Part shown: piece after piece, positions 47,278 to 57,233 of the stretch
Layout of the letters: the number at the start of each line of letters is the position of its first letter
Position numbering within the stretch: the stretch's first letter is position 1
DNA from: Legionella sp. PATHC035
Lineage (GTDB): Bacteria > Pseudomonadota > Gammaproteobacteria > Legionellales > Legionellaceae
DNA length: 64,000 nucleotides
Reading direction: 5' to 3'
Assembly (NCBI RefSeq): GCF_026191115.1
Contig: NZ_JAPHOT010000001.1
Coordinates: forward strand, 558,001 to 622,000
The notes under the pieces: model-generated
What the model saw: only the letters and a program-made list of their open reading frames with translations
What the model was told of the DNA's origin: nothing
Databases searched by the model: none
Translations under genes and position numbers: made by a program

Positions 47278-48138
47278 ATGTTACTTCGATGGACCGGTGT
47301 AACGCTTTTGTTTTGCATACTCAATTCTCCATGTTTTGCGGAAGAAAAAGAAATTGCAATTACAATTGATGATTTACCCTTTGTTGGATCAGGCACAAGC
47401 ACACCAGCAAGTCTGAAAAGAACCCAAAGTCGATTTATGGCAATCGTCAAAGCACTTGTTGATAATCAAGTTCCAGCCACAGGTTTTGCAATTGGCGGAG
47501 CAGTAGCCAAAAATGAATGGGATTTGCTGGAAACATTTCGCAATCAAGGATTTGCTTTAGGAAATCACACTTATACTCATAAAAGCTTAAATAGTATGAG
47601 TGCTGATAAATACATAGCCGATATTGATCGTGCTGATACCGTCCTAGCACCTGTACTCACAGAACCTAAATATTTTCGTTATCCTTATTTGGCTGAGGGT
47701 ACTGGTCAAAAAAAACAAAAAGTGAACGACTATTTGGTCGCACATCAATATACGATTGCTCCAGTAACGATAGACAGCAAAGACTATGAGTTTAATGCAC
47801 GCTTTTACAGAATACCTTATAGAAAAAGAGCCGAAAATCTTCCAGCCTTCAAAAAACGTTATTTGGCATACATCTGGCAACAAACTTTAAGAGCAGAGAA
47901 AAATGCTAAAGGAAAAAATGTCAAACAAATTTTATTAATCCATGCCAATCTTCTCAACAGCTTATGTTTAGAAGACATCATTGCACTGTATAAAAAGCAT
48001 GGATACAAATTCATTAGTTTAGCTGATGCCTTAAAGGACAATACCGCTCAATCATTGAATAACAATAAAGAAGCATTAAATAGCGTGATTCCACCATTTA
48101 AGGAAGCAGAGAAAAAGACTGCTGGTCATCAAAGCTAG
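47278..48138 (+). CDS. Secreted polysaccharide deacetylase (NodB fold)
   Basis: A 286-residue protein with a signal peptide of about 20 residues (ending SPCFA). NodB motifs: ITIDDLPF (catalytic and metal Asp), GNHTYTHKSLN (HxxxH metal site), RYPYLAEG (Arg/Pro groove). It should remove N-acetyl groups from a glycan in the periplasm or outside the cell, peptidoglycan or surface sugar not decided. GGGGAT lies shortly before the ATG. Confidence 0.88.
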   Translation: MLLRWTGVTLLFCILNSPCFAEEKEIAITIDDLPFVGSGTSTPASLKRTQSRFMAIVKALVDNQVPATGFAIGGAVAKNEWDLLETFRNQGFALGNHTYTHKSLNSMSADKYIADIDRADTVLAPVLTEPKYFRYPYLAEGTGQKKQKVNDYLVAHQYTIAPVTIDSKDYEFNARFYRIPYRKRAENLPAFKKRYLAYIWQQTLRAEKNAKGKNVKQILLIHANLLNSLCLEDIIALYKKHGYKFISLADALKDNTAQSLNNNKEALNSVIPPFKEAEKKTAGHQS

Positions 48139-48262
48139 CATTCCCTTCATCCGCCCTACCCGCTTCATCCTATGCATAGCGCGGGCTCTCCCGGCTATAG
48201 CACCGCGTTAAGACAAGAAAATCACTCGCTAGGGCTCGGGATGACGGAGAAGGAGGAAATCC

Positions 48263-48284
48263 CCTCTCCCGTCCACGGGAGAGG
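48263..48284. repeat. CCTCTCCC-type intergenic hairpin
   Basis: A perfect 10-bp stem CCTCTCCCGT / ACGGGAGAGG with a 2-base loop, between convergent genes. The surrounding 48140-48290 stretch is GC-rich compared with its neighbours. It resembles the hairpins at 6.1, 62.66 and 62.73 kb. Confidence 0.65.
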
Positions 48285-48297
48285 CGTGAGGGCAAAA

Positions 48298-49512
48298 TTA
48301 CCCAGAAATTAATTTATTCTTCTCTAATCGAGATACTGCATTTTTAGGTAAAAGAATCCAATAATGACCGTGATTCTTCATATGGCCAGCAATCAGCGTC
48401 GCTTTTTCACCGCCGCCCCAAAAAACATCCCCACGGACTTTGCCACGTATCGCTCCGCCCGTATCTTGAGCAATCATCAGGCGTTGCAATGGTTTATTTT
48501 CATCTGGATTGGTGCTGTCAGGACGGGTAGTCGTCAACCAAAGAGGTGCACCCATGGGTATCCATTGCTTATCAATAGCAAGAGAATAACCAGGAGTTAA
48601 AGCCACACCTTGTGAGCCTAGAGCGACCCCCTCAGTCATTTTACGGAAGAAAACAAACGATTTATTTTTATTAATCACTTTATCCATCTGTTTGGGATGC
48701 GCTTCCAAATAACGTTTTATTGCTTGCATGGATGCATTGTCTTTAGTCATCACTCCTTTTTTGATCAAAACTCCAGCAATTGCAGTGTAAGGAGCTCCAT
48801 TCTGTGCGTCATAACCCACATAAAGTTTCTGACCATCATCAAGCTCAATGACTCCCGAACCTTGAATTTCCAAAAACAAACGATCGATGGGGCTATTAAT
48901 CCATACTAAAACACGTGCTTTGCCTTTCAGTGCCCCACGATTAATTTGTGCACGAGTATAATAAGGAACCAGTTTTTTACCTTCTAAACGACCTACAATA
49001 CTGCGATTTTTTAAGTCGTTAAAGAAAAGTCCTAAATCAGAGGTCACCAAATCATCTGGGGTTTCATAAAGAGGAACGTGAAATTTTTTAGATTTAGTAT
49101 AACTACCTTTAATTGCCGGCACATAATAACCGGTAAATAAACCAGGTTTTTCGCCCGTATCGGTAAACTCCACTGGAGTAAACCACGTTTCAAAAAACTG
49201 CCTCACTTCTTTTTCAGCAGTAGGAGAAATTTTTAAAGCAGCGTTACAAGCTGGCTGCCAATCCTTTACCTGCAAGTTAATATGATCCGTTCCCACAATC
49301 TGCTCTGGATTTTGCTTAATAAAAGCACGGCATGAAGTCTGAAAGGTCTGTAACGATTTTTTTAAATCTGCAGATTTCCAACCGGGTAATCGATCAAAAT
49401 CAGCCTGTCGAAACAGAGTGAACGGTTTTTTCATCGGCCAAAACCACCACGCTGAAAAACTCAAGGCAATTAAGGCGAAACAAGTTGTAATAGAGAGAAT
49501 TTTCGTTTTCAT
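48298..49512 (-). CDS. mltA: Membrane-bound lytic murein transglycosylase A
   Basis: A 404-residue MltA. An N-terminal hydrophobic segment (about residues 8-26) serves as anchor or signal; no clear lipobox is visible. The MltA domain has GLFTGYYVPAIKGSY, and the 3D domain has MIAQDTGGAIRGKVRGDVFWG, with D350 as the likely catalytic acid (D308 in E. coli) and a second Asp at 362. It cleaves the beta-1,4 bond in peptidoglycan, forming 1,6-anhydro-muropeptides. Confidence 0.93.
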   Translation of the reverse strand: MKTKILSITTCFALIALSFSAWWFWPMKKPFTLFRQADFDRLPGWKSADLKKSLQTFQTSCRAFIKQNPEQIVGTDHINLQVKDWQPACNAALKISPTAEKEVRQFFETWFTPVEFTDTGEKPGLFTGYYVPAIKGSYTKSKKFHVPLYETPDDLVTSDLGLFFNDLKNRSIVGRLEGKKLVPYYTRAQINRGALKGKARVLVWINSPIDRLFLEIQGSGVIELDDGQKLYVGYDAQNGAPYTAIAGVLIKKGVMTKDNASMQAIKRYLEAHPKQMDKVINKNKSFVFFRKMTEGVALGSQGVALTPGYSLAIDKQWIPMGAPLWLTTTRPDSTNPDENKPLQRLMIAQDTGGAIRGKVRGDVFWGGGEKATLIAGHMKNHGHYWILLPKNAVSRLEKNKLISG

Positions 49513-49828
49513 AGGCGGACAATTTTTACACGTTATGGAATATTTTGCAACGATTAATAACAGGATTTATACATCTGGCTCTTATAAAGAACACTTGGTT
49601 AGTAAAAAATTTTTTTTATAACTGAATGATTCTAATCAATTTTCCTGAAACCCACAAACAAAAAAATGAATGAATTCCCAACTTAAAAAATATTAGGATC
49701 GGGCACCATGAGACTACAGTCTCCAATTGTCGCGGGTATTAAGCGAGATATCCGATTCCTAACACGGTGCCTCAACCTGGGTTCTCGATGTTGTAGCACC
49801 CTCTCAGCTCAGAGGATGACTTAAGTTC
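49513..49828. other. Intergenic region, nothing recognised
   Basis: About 316 bases between mltA and the FUSC exporter gene. No gene, repeat or convincing terminator was found. It contains the mltA promoter region near its left edge. Confidence 0.4.
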
Positions 49829-51949
49829 CTAATGAATTCTTAAAACCAATTGGTTTAACGCATTGATATAAGCTAAAAATCCCCTTAAATCACTATCTGA
49901 AACTATGGAAAATGTCTTTTTCTTATCAATTTCAGAGAGTAAGTCGTTCAACTGGGCACTTAATTTCAATCCAGATACACTATCATGCTGGGTAAAAGCA
50001 CTCCATACCTCCTTTTCATAAAACACTAAGTCGCATCCTAATAATTGCGCTGCTTCCTCAACTTTTTCCCGATTAACCGCCCCTAAAATATGACTCATCG
50101 TTGCCTGTATCATGACCAAAGAATCAAAACGCTTCTTCAACTCCACCAACATATTTTGCTTTTTTGCGCTTAAGGGCTCATCAGCAAGTGATTCAATCAA
50201 TCCTCGGGAGGTCCAAAACAAATTGGCTAAATCATGCAGTTTTTTTTGATTCCCTGGCGCTAAGAGTATTTGCTTTAAATTTTGCCCCATATAGAGGTAC
50301 AGTTTGTTAAGATAACGATTCAACATAGTCCATACGTCAGAACGCCATATAAGATTCGCCACAATAAAACTGGCTACAATTCCAATGACAATCCCGCCCA
50401 AACGTTGCAATGGAGGTCCTAAATAAACAGGAGGCCCTCCTTCTTGAGCAAGAGAAATGATTAAAGCGATATTTGCCTGTAACCCAATATAAGAATATTT
50501 AGGCAACTTGAACATAAAATAAGAAAAGCCCCAAACTGAAAGAAAAAATATTATAATAAAATCATAAAGATTCATCTTGATGAGCAATAAGGAGAATAAA
50601 GCAATACCCCCACCCAAAATACAGCCGAGTAAACGATGAATACTGACATTTTTCATTTCAAAAAGATTTTTACGAATCGAAATCACCAGACTGCTGATAA
50701 TTCCATTTAAACCACCAGGCCAATTAGTTACCATCCAAAAACCCAAAGCAAGAATAACTGAAAATCCAGCCTTAATGCTGCGCTTAATGACATCCCTATC
50801 CGTACGGATTCGCTCTTGGGTTTTTAAGACTTGAAATTTTGCAGTCATGCCTAAAGGAAGGTGGCATAATAAGGAGTGCATCAAAAGAAGACTTTGGTTT
50901 ACCTGATGCAGGAAATGGATAAACGCATAGATAAAATTACTCCTAAAAGCAGGCTCGTGTGCTTCCACGTCAGTGTTGATTTTGGGATTCAAGTAAAAAA
51001 AAGTTCTCTCGTCAGTTTTTTGAATCTGTTTCACATGCCTTTCCAATGCCGCAATTGCCGCCTCTGTTTTTAACTCCAGAAGCATCTCTTGATTCGAAAA
51101 AGCCAGTTGCAACTGCGCCAGATCGGATTGAATTGCATTCAGAACAGGCTCTATCGATAAGGATTGCACAATGGTTAAATCACTATGTTGGGGAGAAATT
51201 AAAATCAAATACTGTAACTGTCGAGACAGATCATAAAAAATATCCAATAAGGCACGAACCTGGTCAGTTCTTGCTTTAGTAACCCCTAATTCGTGATTCA
51301 TTGCGCCAATAAGCTCGACTGCTTTACGGAGTTTCTTTTTTATCTTTAAATTGTTTTGCGAAAACAAATCAAAATCCGGCTTACCCTCACGCAACATATT
51401 GAGTAATTGACCTATACCCGTCGAAAAATCGGTAAAAATATCATGAAGTTGTATGGTGATATTGTCTTTTAAATGATTTGGAAGAATAAAATAGGCACTG
51501 ATTGCCGATACTAACACACCAATTCCAATCTCAACCGGCCTCCAAATCGCTACGAAAAAAGCGTTTTGTGGATTTACAGCGACTTGTGAAATAATAAGGA
51601 AAGCACAAAGTGCACCTAATAAATAAGCATAACCATTGATACTAAAACTGTAATAATAGCTACCAATACACACGATTGAAAAGCAGGAAAGAAAATAGAG
51701 TAAAAAACTGTTGGCAACGAGTCCTGCGACATAAAAGCCCAAAAACGCCCCGGCAATAGTGCCAATAATACGCAACATCGCCTTATCAATGATGTTACCG
51801 GTATACAAATTGGAAACCACAACAACGCTCATTCCCGACCAAAAAGGAGTTTCCAGATGAAATTTAAATGAAAGCAATACCGCAGCTAACGCAGCAAGTG
51901 CTGTTCTTATGGCAGCTCTGTTTTCAACCGTTTGAGGCCAGAAAAACAC
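49829..51949 (-). CDS. FUSC-family inner-membrane exporter (AaeB-like)
   Basis: A 706-residue membrane protein with two sets of about six transmembrane helices, each followed by a cytoplasmic helical part, as in AaeB/YccS. The repeated FUSC features are AIRTALAALAAVLLSFKF near the start and RDVIKRSIKAGFSVILALGFW at about residue 390. With the HlyD-type partner just upstream (3-base gap) it should form an efflux pump for aromatic acids or similar solutes. The start is GTG with AGGTGA upstream. Confidence 0.88.
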   Translation of the reverse strand: MFFWPQTVENRAAIRTALAALAAVLLSFKFHLETPFWSGMSVVVVSNLYTGNIIDKAMLRIIGTIAGAFLGFYVAGLVANSFLLYFLSCFSIVCIGSYYYSFSINGYAYLLGALCAFLIISQVAVNPQNAFFVAIWRPVEIGIGVLVSAISAYFILPNHLKDNITIQLHDIFTDFSTGIGQLLNMLREGKPDFDLFSQNNLKIKKKLRKAVELIGAMNHELGVTKARTDQVRALLDIFYDLSRQLQYLILISPQHSDLTIVQSLSIEPVLNAIQSDLAQLQLAFSNQEMLLELKTEAAIAALERHVKQIQKTDERTFFYLNPKINTDVEAHEPAFRSNFIYAFIHFLHQVNQSLLLMHSLLCHLPLGMTAKFQVLKTQERIRTDRDVIKRSIKAGFSVILALGFWMVTNWPGGLNGIISSLVISIRKNLFEMKNVSIHRLLGCILGGGIALFSLLLIKMNLYDFIIIFFLSVWGFSYFMFKLPKYSYIGLQANIALIISLAQEGGPPVYLGPPLQRLGGIVIGIVASFIVANLIWRSDVWTMLNRYLNKLYLYMGQNLKQILLAPGNQKKLHDLANLFWTSRGLIESLADEPLSAKKQNMLVELKKRFDSLVMIQATMSHILGAVNREKVEEAAQLLGCDLVFYEKEVWSAFTQHDSVSGLKLSAQLNDLLSEIDKKKTFSIVSDSDLRGFLAYINALNQLVLRIH

Positions 51950-51952
51950 ATA

Positions 51953-52948
51953 TCACCTGTAGGTAATAGTGGTCGCATTGGCTCCAATGCGCATAGGGTA
52001 GTCATCGGTTAAATCATCCATATAAATTCGCACCGGAAAACGTTGTGCAATGCGAATCCAGTCTTCAGTTGCTTCTAAATAAACCAGGGTTGAAGGAGCA
52101 ACATTGCCACCTTGTACCCGATTGATTCCCCAACCAATACTGTCTACATGCCCATGAAATACTTTTCCCGGATACATATCAATCATAATTTTTGCCTTGT
52201 CGCCAGGTTGTATCAAGCGAATTGCTGTCTCCCTGTAGCGGGTAACTACCCACCATTGTTTGGTTTCTATAAAAGCAAATAATCCCTCGCCAACCTTGAT
52301 GTATTGACCTGTACGCAGATTAAAATTAGTAATGTACCCATCATCCGGTGCTGTAAGGGTAGTATGATTCAGAAGATAATTTGCCTGATCCAATTCTGCC
52401 TGTGCTGCTAAAATTTCATTATCATCTAAATTAGTTTGGGCAATTCTAAGTTGCTCTTCTGCTTCCTTAATTGCGGCGGCTTGTTCTTTCATTTTATCGG
52501 CTAAATTAATTAAAGTGATCTTGGCCATATCTCCTTTCGATTGCAATTTTGAATAGCGTTCGTAGTGATCCTGACTTAAATTCAACTGAATTTGAGTTGC
52601 TTTTAATCGTTGTTCTGCCTTAATCACATTCGCTTTTTCATTTTCATAATTCAATTTGGCAATGTTTAACTTAGCCTTAGCTTGTTGTACGGCATAAGTA
52701 TAGGGAAGAGGATCAATTTCAATAAGCTTGTCACCCTTTTTCACTTTTTGGTTCTCTTGAACGTAAATATGGGTAACTGGTCCAGAAACTAAGGAGGCCA
52801 TATTGATTATATTTGCGGAAACATAAGCATCATTCGAACGTGTGTCATAATAAGCAAAATAACGATAAGCAACATATCCCGCGAACAACAGCGCAAGAAC
52901 AGCAATTTGCGGCCAATACTTCAATTCAATAATCTTTTGTAAACGCAC
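51953..52948 (-). CDS. HlyD-family membrane fusion protein (AaeA/EmrA-like)
   Basis: A 331-residue periplasmic adaptor. One N-terminal transmembrane helix (IAVLALLFAGYVAYRYFAYY) is followed by the biotinyl-lipoyl-like fold (VSGPVTHIYVQENQKVKKGD), a long coiled-coil hairpin (about 85-190), and the second lipoyl half (LTAPDDGYI). It links the FUSC pump to an outer-membrane channel. The GTG start has GGAGAGG about 8 bases upstream. It is co-transcribed with the pump gene. Confidence 0.9.
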   Translation of the reverse strand: MRLQKIIELKYWPQIAVLALLFAGYVAYRYFAYYDTRSNDAYVSANIINMASLVSGPVTHIYVQENQKVKKGDKLIEIDPLPYTYAVQQAKAKLNIAKLNYENEKANVIKAEQRLKATQIQLNLSQDHYERYSKLQSKGDMAKITLINLADKMKEQAAAIKEAEEQLRIAQTNLDDNEILAAQAELDQANYLLNHTTLTAPDDGYITNFNLRTGQYIKVGEGLFAFIETKQWWVVTRYRETAIRLIQPGDKAKIMIDMYPGKVFHGHVDSIGWGINRVQGGNVAPSTLVYLEATEDWIRIAQRFPVRIYMDDLTDDYPMRIGANATTITYR

Positions 52949-53081
52949 CTAAAAACCTCTCCATTAATCCTAACCACTACAATACAACCAGGTTTTAGAT
53001 AGCTCAAGAAAATATTAATTACACCGTCATCCAAACCTAGCGAGGGATAACGGGACTTACACCCAGAATACTTTGTGTATT

Positions 53082-53603
53082 TTATGAAGCAGGTACATAT
53101 CGCCAACTGCTCACCCCGAGGGAAATTGAATGCTCCTTGGTCAGACAAGGTATGATTCTTCCCCTATGGATAAATCGTATTTGCAGAAATGAGCCAGGAG
53201 TTCCATTTTCAACAGGTGCGATAGTGATTCGTTGGTGATGGGTCGCAGTATTACGTCCTCGATAATACGCTCTTAAACAAGGAAACTCACCTAAGTCCTC
53301 AATATAATATTTGTACTGCATCTTACCACTGTTCAAAGAGCACCCTTTGTGATGAAAAAGACGATGCGTCACCTGATTTGCAGAATCTGTGTGCATCACA
53401 CAATCCTGAGGCAACTCACTATATTGACGAAGTAATTGCAACGCCACATCCTCTAATTGATAAAAATTCTGATGCACTACTTCTTGTTTATTTATTGCCT
53501 TGTAATACATTAGGGTATGCTGCATTGAAGTCAATATGAGTAAGCCAATCACCCCCATAATAAGCATGGTTACTAATAAAATAAATCCCTTATCTTGATT
53601 CAT
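53082..53603 (-). CDS. pilX: PilX-like minor pilin protein
   Basis: A 173-residue protein with a type IV pilin-like N-terminus: short leader MNQDKG, then FILLVTMLIMGVIGLLILTSM, lacking the usual Glu5, as is common for PilX. It is part of the minor-pilin set that primes pilus assembly. The start overlaps the end of pilW by 4 bases (ATGA), so translation is coupled. pilY1, which normally follows, is missing: the next genes are the HlyD/FUSC pair. Confidence 0.82.
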   Translation of the reverse strand: MNQDKGFILLVTMLIMGVIGLLILTSMQHTLMYYKAINKQEVVHQNFYQLEDVALQLLRQYSELPQDCVMHTDSANQVTHRLFHHKGCSLNSGKMQYKYYIEDLGEFPCLRAYYRGRNTATHHQRITIAPVENGTPGSFLQIRFIHRGRIIPCLTKEHSISLGVSSWRYVPAS

Positions 53604-54343
53604 GAACCCCGTACCACCACTCTGAGCTCCTGTGTTTTGTTTTCATCCAATCCCATGATTAGTTCAAGAAACTGTTTTTCTTTGATACGCCGAATTTGGG
53701 GATGCAGAAAATGTATTAGAGGGGTTACTTCCTCGGTCTGAACCAATTGATAATACAGAGCATCCGTCCCCTTTGCATTTTTCTTAATGAACCATTTCTC
53801 CTCAAGAAACTCACCGATATATGTCGAACCCGTGTAGGAAAAAAGTAAAGGTTTGTTCAAAGTAATGAGTGAACTATCGGTCTGTTGCTTTATATCAACC
53901 AATTCTTGGACCTCAGCATGTTCACAATCTGCAATCAGTACCGGTCGTTTTTTATGAAAACTTACTGGATTCTGTACCAATATTCTTGTTGCACCTTGAA
54001 TTTTGATTATTTTAGAAAAAAATTCATTCATACGATTGACTTGTATGAATTGAACGGGACGATTGCCTATGCGCAGTGCCTGAATCTTATTGGGGTGGGC
54101 TCTGCGATCAATAACGTGCAGGCGATCAATTCCCAAACAAGGAGTAAAACCTGCACGCCGGACACTATCACTCAGTAAATCACTCACCCATTGTAAATCA
54201 AAATGCGTAGTCAAAACCTTCTCAATTTCAATGTATTGGCGTTTGCTCCCTAAATACAGTTGGAATAACATAGAAACAATCAGGCTTGTCAGAAAAAGAC
54301 TGATCAAAACCTCAGTTAAACTGATTCCCGCACATTTTTTCAT
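53600..54343 (-). CDS. pilW: PilW-like minor pilin protein
   Basis: A 247-residue prepilin-like protein. The leader MKKCAG is followed by ISLTEVLISLFLTSLIVSML with Glu5. The large C-terminal domain with LLSDSVRRAGFTPCLG is typical of PilW. It overlaps pilV and pilX by 4 bases at each end. It acts in the inner membrane and pilus tip complex. Confidence 0.87.
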   Translation of the reverse strand: MKKCAGISLTEVLISLFLTSLIVSMLFQLYLGSKRQYIEIEKVLTTHFDLQWVSDLLSDSVRRAGFTPCLGIDRLHVIDRRAHPNKIQALRIGNRPVQFIQVNRMNEFFSKIIKIQGATRILVQNPVSFHKKRPVLIADCEHAEVQELVDIKQQTDSSLITLNKPLLFSYTGSTYIGEFLEEKWFIKKNAKGTDALYYQLVQTEEVTPLIHFLHPQIRRIKEKQFLELIMGLDENKTQELRVVVRGS

Positions 54344-54660
54344 TTTAGGTTACCTGTGGAACTGTGTTTGCGGGTTAGAACGCCTAATTGTTGAAACCAG
54401 TCAAGTTGAATCAGTACCTGTTCATCTTTATGCTGTATTTCCAAATGATAGGGTGTCGGAGTGGAGGGTAATTTTGCAACCTGGGCCAGCAGAGTTTCTT
54501 CGACTTGATCAAGAAACTGGGAGGCTTGCATTTGTAAGATCAGTTGGTTCAATACTTGTTTGCTCTGTCCTCGCTGCTGCAACAAAGTTAAAGCCAACGT
54601 GGTTACGACCAATAAAGAGACCAATACTTCAGTAAGGGAAAATCCCTTTTGCCAATTCAT
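54340..54660 (-). CDS. pilV: PilV-like minor pilin protein
   Basis: A 106-residue prepilin: leader MNWQKG, then FSLTEVLVSLLVVTTLALTL with Glu5. The head domain is short for PilV. The ATG at 54660 is chosen because the leader then has the normal six residues; the frame extends 20 codons further upstream without a good site. First gene of the pilV-pilW-pilX operon. Confidence 0.85.
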   Translation of the reverse strand: MNWQKGFSLTEVLVSLLVVTTLALTLLQQRGQSKQVLNQLILQMQASQFLDQVEETLLAQVAKLPSTPTPYHLEIQHKDEQVLIQLDWFQQLGVLTRKHSSTGNLK

Positions 54661-54869
54661 ATTCCATTCCTGTGGTTGGTTTGCCGGTCTGAGGTTAGCG
54701 CCGTGAAAATAAAAATGCAAGAGCTACATTAACCTCAGAAAAAACATATTTGCACAAAGTGAATTGATTTCACCCTATTGGATTGTTATTTGGCTTTAAT
54801 GAGCTTAAAATGGCGGCGGAATCGAGGAGCACCATTCCCAAACATTATGAATTTAGAGGATGAAAAACA

Positions 54870-55967
54870 ATGTATGCTTATTTCGCTAAAGGCATGACCG
54901 TAGGTCATGTGTTGACCCGCCTGGTATTAAGAGAAATTACGAGTATTCCCGGCATCATTCTTGACCTTATCTTAGCCATTTTCTGGGTCCCTGATTATAC
55001 CTCATACTGGAATGAAAATAGTGCATACATCGATTATGCTGACGGCACACGCCATCATGGAGTAATGCGTGGAGTATTTGGCTGGATTGGGGAAGCTTTA
55101 GGATTTGCAATTGGCGCCCCAATTGGTGCACTTATTGGTGCTGCTTTATTTTTTCCTGATTTATTATTTCGGGGACTTATTTTCCTGAACAAAAAGATAT
55201 CCAACTCACTGGATTACTTCGCAGCTTTTATCGGCAAAACAACTTTTTTCGAATCACTTAATGTCTATGAAGTTCCCCAAAGTTATTTTCAAAAAGCCTG
55301 GAATTTAGGAACTGCTACTTTGGGGATAGCACTGACCGCCATCCCCTTTATCATTGCAAAAGCTCTTGAATTTTTCTTGCCTTTTTTATCCTTGTCCAGA
55401 CCTATCGCCGTATTAGGCTGTGCATTGGGTGGTCTTTCTGGCTGGGCTCTTGGACTGACTCTCTCTCTGCCTACTTATTTTCTAAGCAAATGCATCGATT
55501 TACTCGAACTGGGTCGTACTGCGGTACTCAATGGTGTTGCACTCGTTTATGCGAAGTCAGGACAAGTTCCTGTTTCACTTGAAAATCCCGACCATGAGTG
55601 TTGTATCCCCCCTACTGCAGTACACTCAGATGAATTTTGCGATCAAGTGAAACATTACAGCCACACATCATGGACGCAGCTCCTTTTGGGCCCGTTAAAA
55701 GGAGAAGCTTCGTCAGAAAGCTCTAAAAACCAACTTCTTGATCCCATTACGCTCGAACCTTTAGGCGTTAATGGGACTCCTACCGTAATGGATCGCGATG
55801 GACATACTTTTAACGATGATAATAAATCTGGAACACAAGGCATTCGATTTTGGGTAGAACACCACCATTCATGCCCTGTTGATCGTAAACCTTTACAAGA
55901 AACCGATTTGGCTCGCAATTTCGCCTTCGATGAGTTACTTGCCCAAATGAAAACCTCTCATCAATAA
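54870..55967 (+). CDS. U-box protein with N-terminal membrane region, E3 ligase effector candidate
   Basis: A 365-residue protein. Residues 1-215 contain several hydrophobic, glycine-rich segments (about 23-40, 70-108, 143-165, 175-205), likely membrane-inserted. Residues 290-358 match a U-box: LLDPITLEPLG, PTVMDRDGHTFN, IRFWVEHHHSCPVDRKPL and LARNFAFDELL follow the U-box order DPI-T, P-h-GhTf, I-W, CPv-r-pL, N-h. U-boxes recruit E2 enzymes for ubiquitin transfer and have no role in bacteria, so a host target is expected. Known Legionella U-box effectors are LubX and GobX. GAGGA lies 9 bases before the ATG. Confidence 0.78.
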   Translation: MYAYFAKGMTVGHVLTRLVLREITSIPGIILDLILAIFWVPDYTSYWNENSAYIDYADGTRHHGVMRGVFGWIGEALGFAIGAPIGALIGAALFFPDLLFRGLIFLNKKISNSLDYFAAFIGKTTFFESLNVYEVPQSYFQKAWNLGTATLGIALTAIPFIIAKALEFFLPFLSLSRPIAVLGCALGGLSGWALGLTLSLPTYFLSKCIDLLELGRTAVLNGVALVYAKSGQVPVSLENPDHECCIPPTAVHSDEFCDQVKHYSHTSWTQLLLGPLKGEASSESSKNQLLDPITLEPLGVNGTPTVMDRDGHTFNDDNKSGTQGIRFWVEHHHSCPVDRKPLQETDLARNFAFDELLAQMKTSHQ

Positions 55968-56108
55968 TCACAATACCGGGGCTTCTTTAATCCCCGGTAA
56001 AACGATTGAACCTTAAAGAACCCTAAAAAAATTTCTTTGTTTCAATGAGCTCGTGACAGAATGCTAAACCTTGGATAATATGAAAAAATTTATAATTAGG
56101 GAAAATTT

Positions 56109-57224
56109 ATGGCAGTTAACTTTCAACAATTACCACATCTCGGCATACAATCTTTAATCCCATATAAAGCAGGTAAAGCAATAGAAGAATTAGCACGTGA
56201 AAAAGGGATTAGCGACAGTCACATTATTAAAATGGCCAGTAACGAAAATCCACTAGGTTGCAGTCCTTTAGCCCAAGCTGCATTACAAAAAATGTCAGCC
56301 CACCTCTTGGCAACTTACCCCTCACCAACGAATCATCCGTTAATGACCAAATTGGCGAATAAACTTAATATCAATACCAACCAGCTTTTTGTGAGTAATG
56401 GTTCGGATTACATATACACTCTTCTCCTCAACTGCTTTGTACTGCATCATGACAAACACATTCTCACCCATGAATATGCGTTTAGTACTTATGCAATTCA
56501 GGCACAAACATTGAACATTCCTGTTCACTCCATTGCGGTAAATACTGATTGGACGGTTAACATAGATAACTTGATCCAAGCATGCAATTCAAAAACAGGA
56601 ATCATTTTTCTTGCAAATCCCAATAATCCTACCGGCATTTTAATCAATCCCAAAGAAGTAAAACGCTTGTTAGAAAATATTCCTGAAAGCACCCTCTTGG
56701 TGCTTGATGAAGCTTATTATGAATACGCTGCATCCCAATACAATTGCAACAGTATCGAATGGTTAGCCCAACACCCCAATCTGGTGATTACGAGAACCTT
56801 TTCAAAAATATACGGGTTAGCCGGTGTTCGTTTAGGTTATGCCATAGCCCATCCTTCAGTGATTGAGCTGATGCTTCGCATACAACTGCCATTTACAGTC
56901 AATCAGGTCGCATTGACCACTGCCCATGCAGCCCTGGATGATGAGCAGTTTCTCCAGTTCAGCTTACAAATCAATGAAGAAGGAATGCGGCAAATAAAAC
57001 AGGGACTGAATGAATTGGATCTCAATTACCTACCCTCTGCATGCAATTTTTTGACCTTTGACTGTAAAGAAGACGGCATGTTGCTCTATAACTATCTATT
57101 GGATCGGGGTATTATATTGAGGCCTCTGCATCCCTATAAAATGAACAATTACCTGCGTGTAACTGTTGGAACTAAAGAGCAGAATAATCGATTTCTTGAT
57201 GCGTTGAGTAATTACTACAAGTAA
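56109..57224 (+). CDS. hisC: Histidinol-phosphate aminotransferase
   Basis: A 371-residue PLP-dependent class I/II aminotransferase. SNENPLGCSP, FLANPNNPTG, VLDEAYYEY and the PLP lysine block TFSKIYGLAGVRLGYA are all present. It converts histidinol phosphate and 2-oxoglutarate, and may also act on aromatic amino acids: the linked phhB gene (9 bases downstream) belongs to phenylalanine hydroxylation, and such hisC-phhB pairs suggest aromatic amino acid metabolism. Confidence 0.93.
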   Translation: MAVNFQQLPHLGIQSLIPYKAGKAIEELAREKGISDSHIIKMASNENPLGCSPLAQAALQKMSAHLLATYPSPTNHPLMTKLANKLNINTNQLFVSNGSDYIYTLLLNCFVLHHDKHILTHEYAFSTYAIQAQTLNIPVHSIAVNTDWTVNIDNLIQACNSKTGIIFLANPNNPTGILINPKEVKRLLENIPESTLLVLDEAYYEYAASQYNCNSIEWLAQHPNLVITRTFSKIYGLAGVRLGYAIAHPSVIELMLRIQLPFTVNQVALTTAHAALDDEQFLQFSLQINEEGMRQIKQGLNELDLNYLPSACNFLTFDCKEDGMLLYNYLLDRGIILRPLHPYKMNNYLRVTVGTKEQNNRFLDALSNYYK

Positions 57225-57233
57225 GGAAATAAA

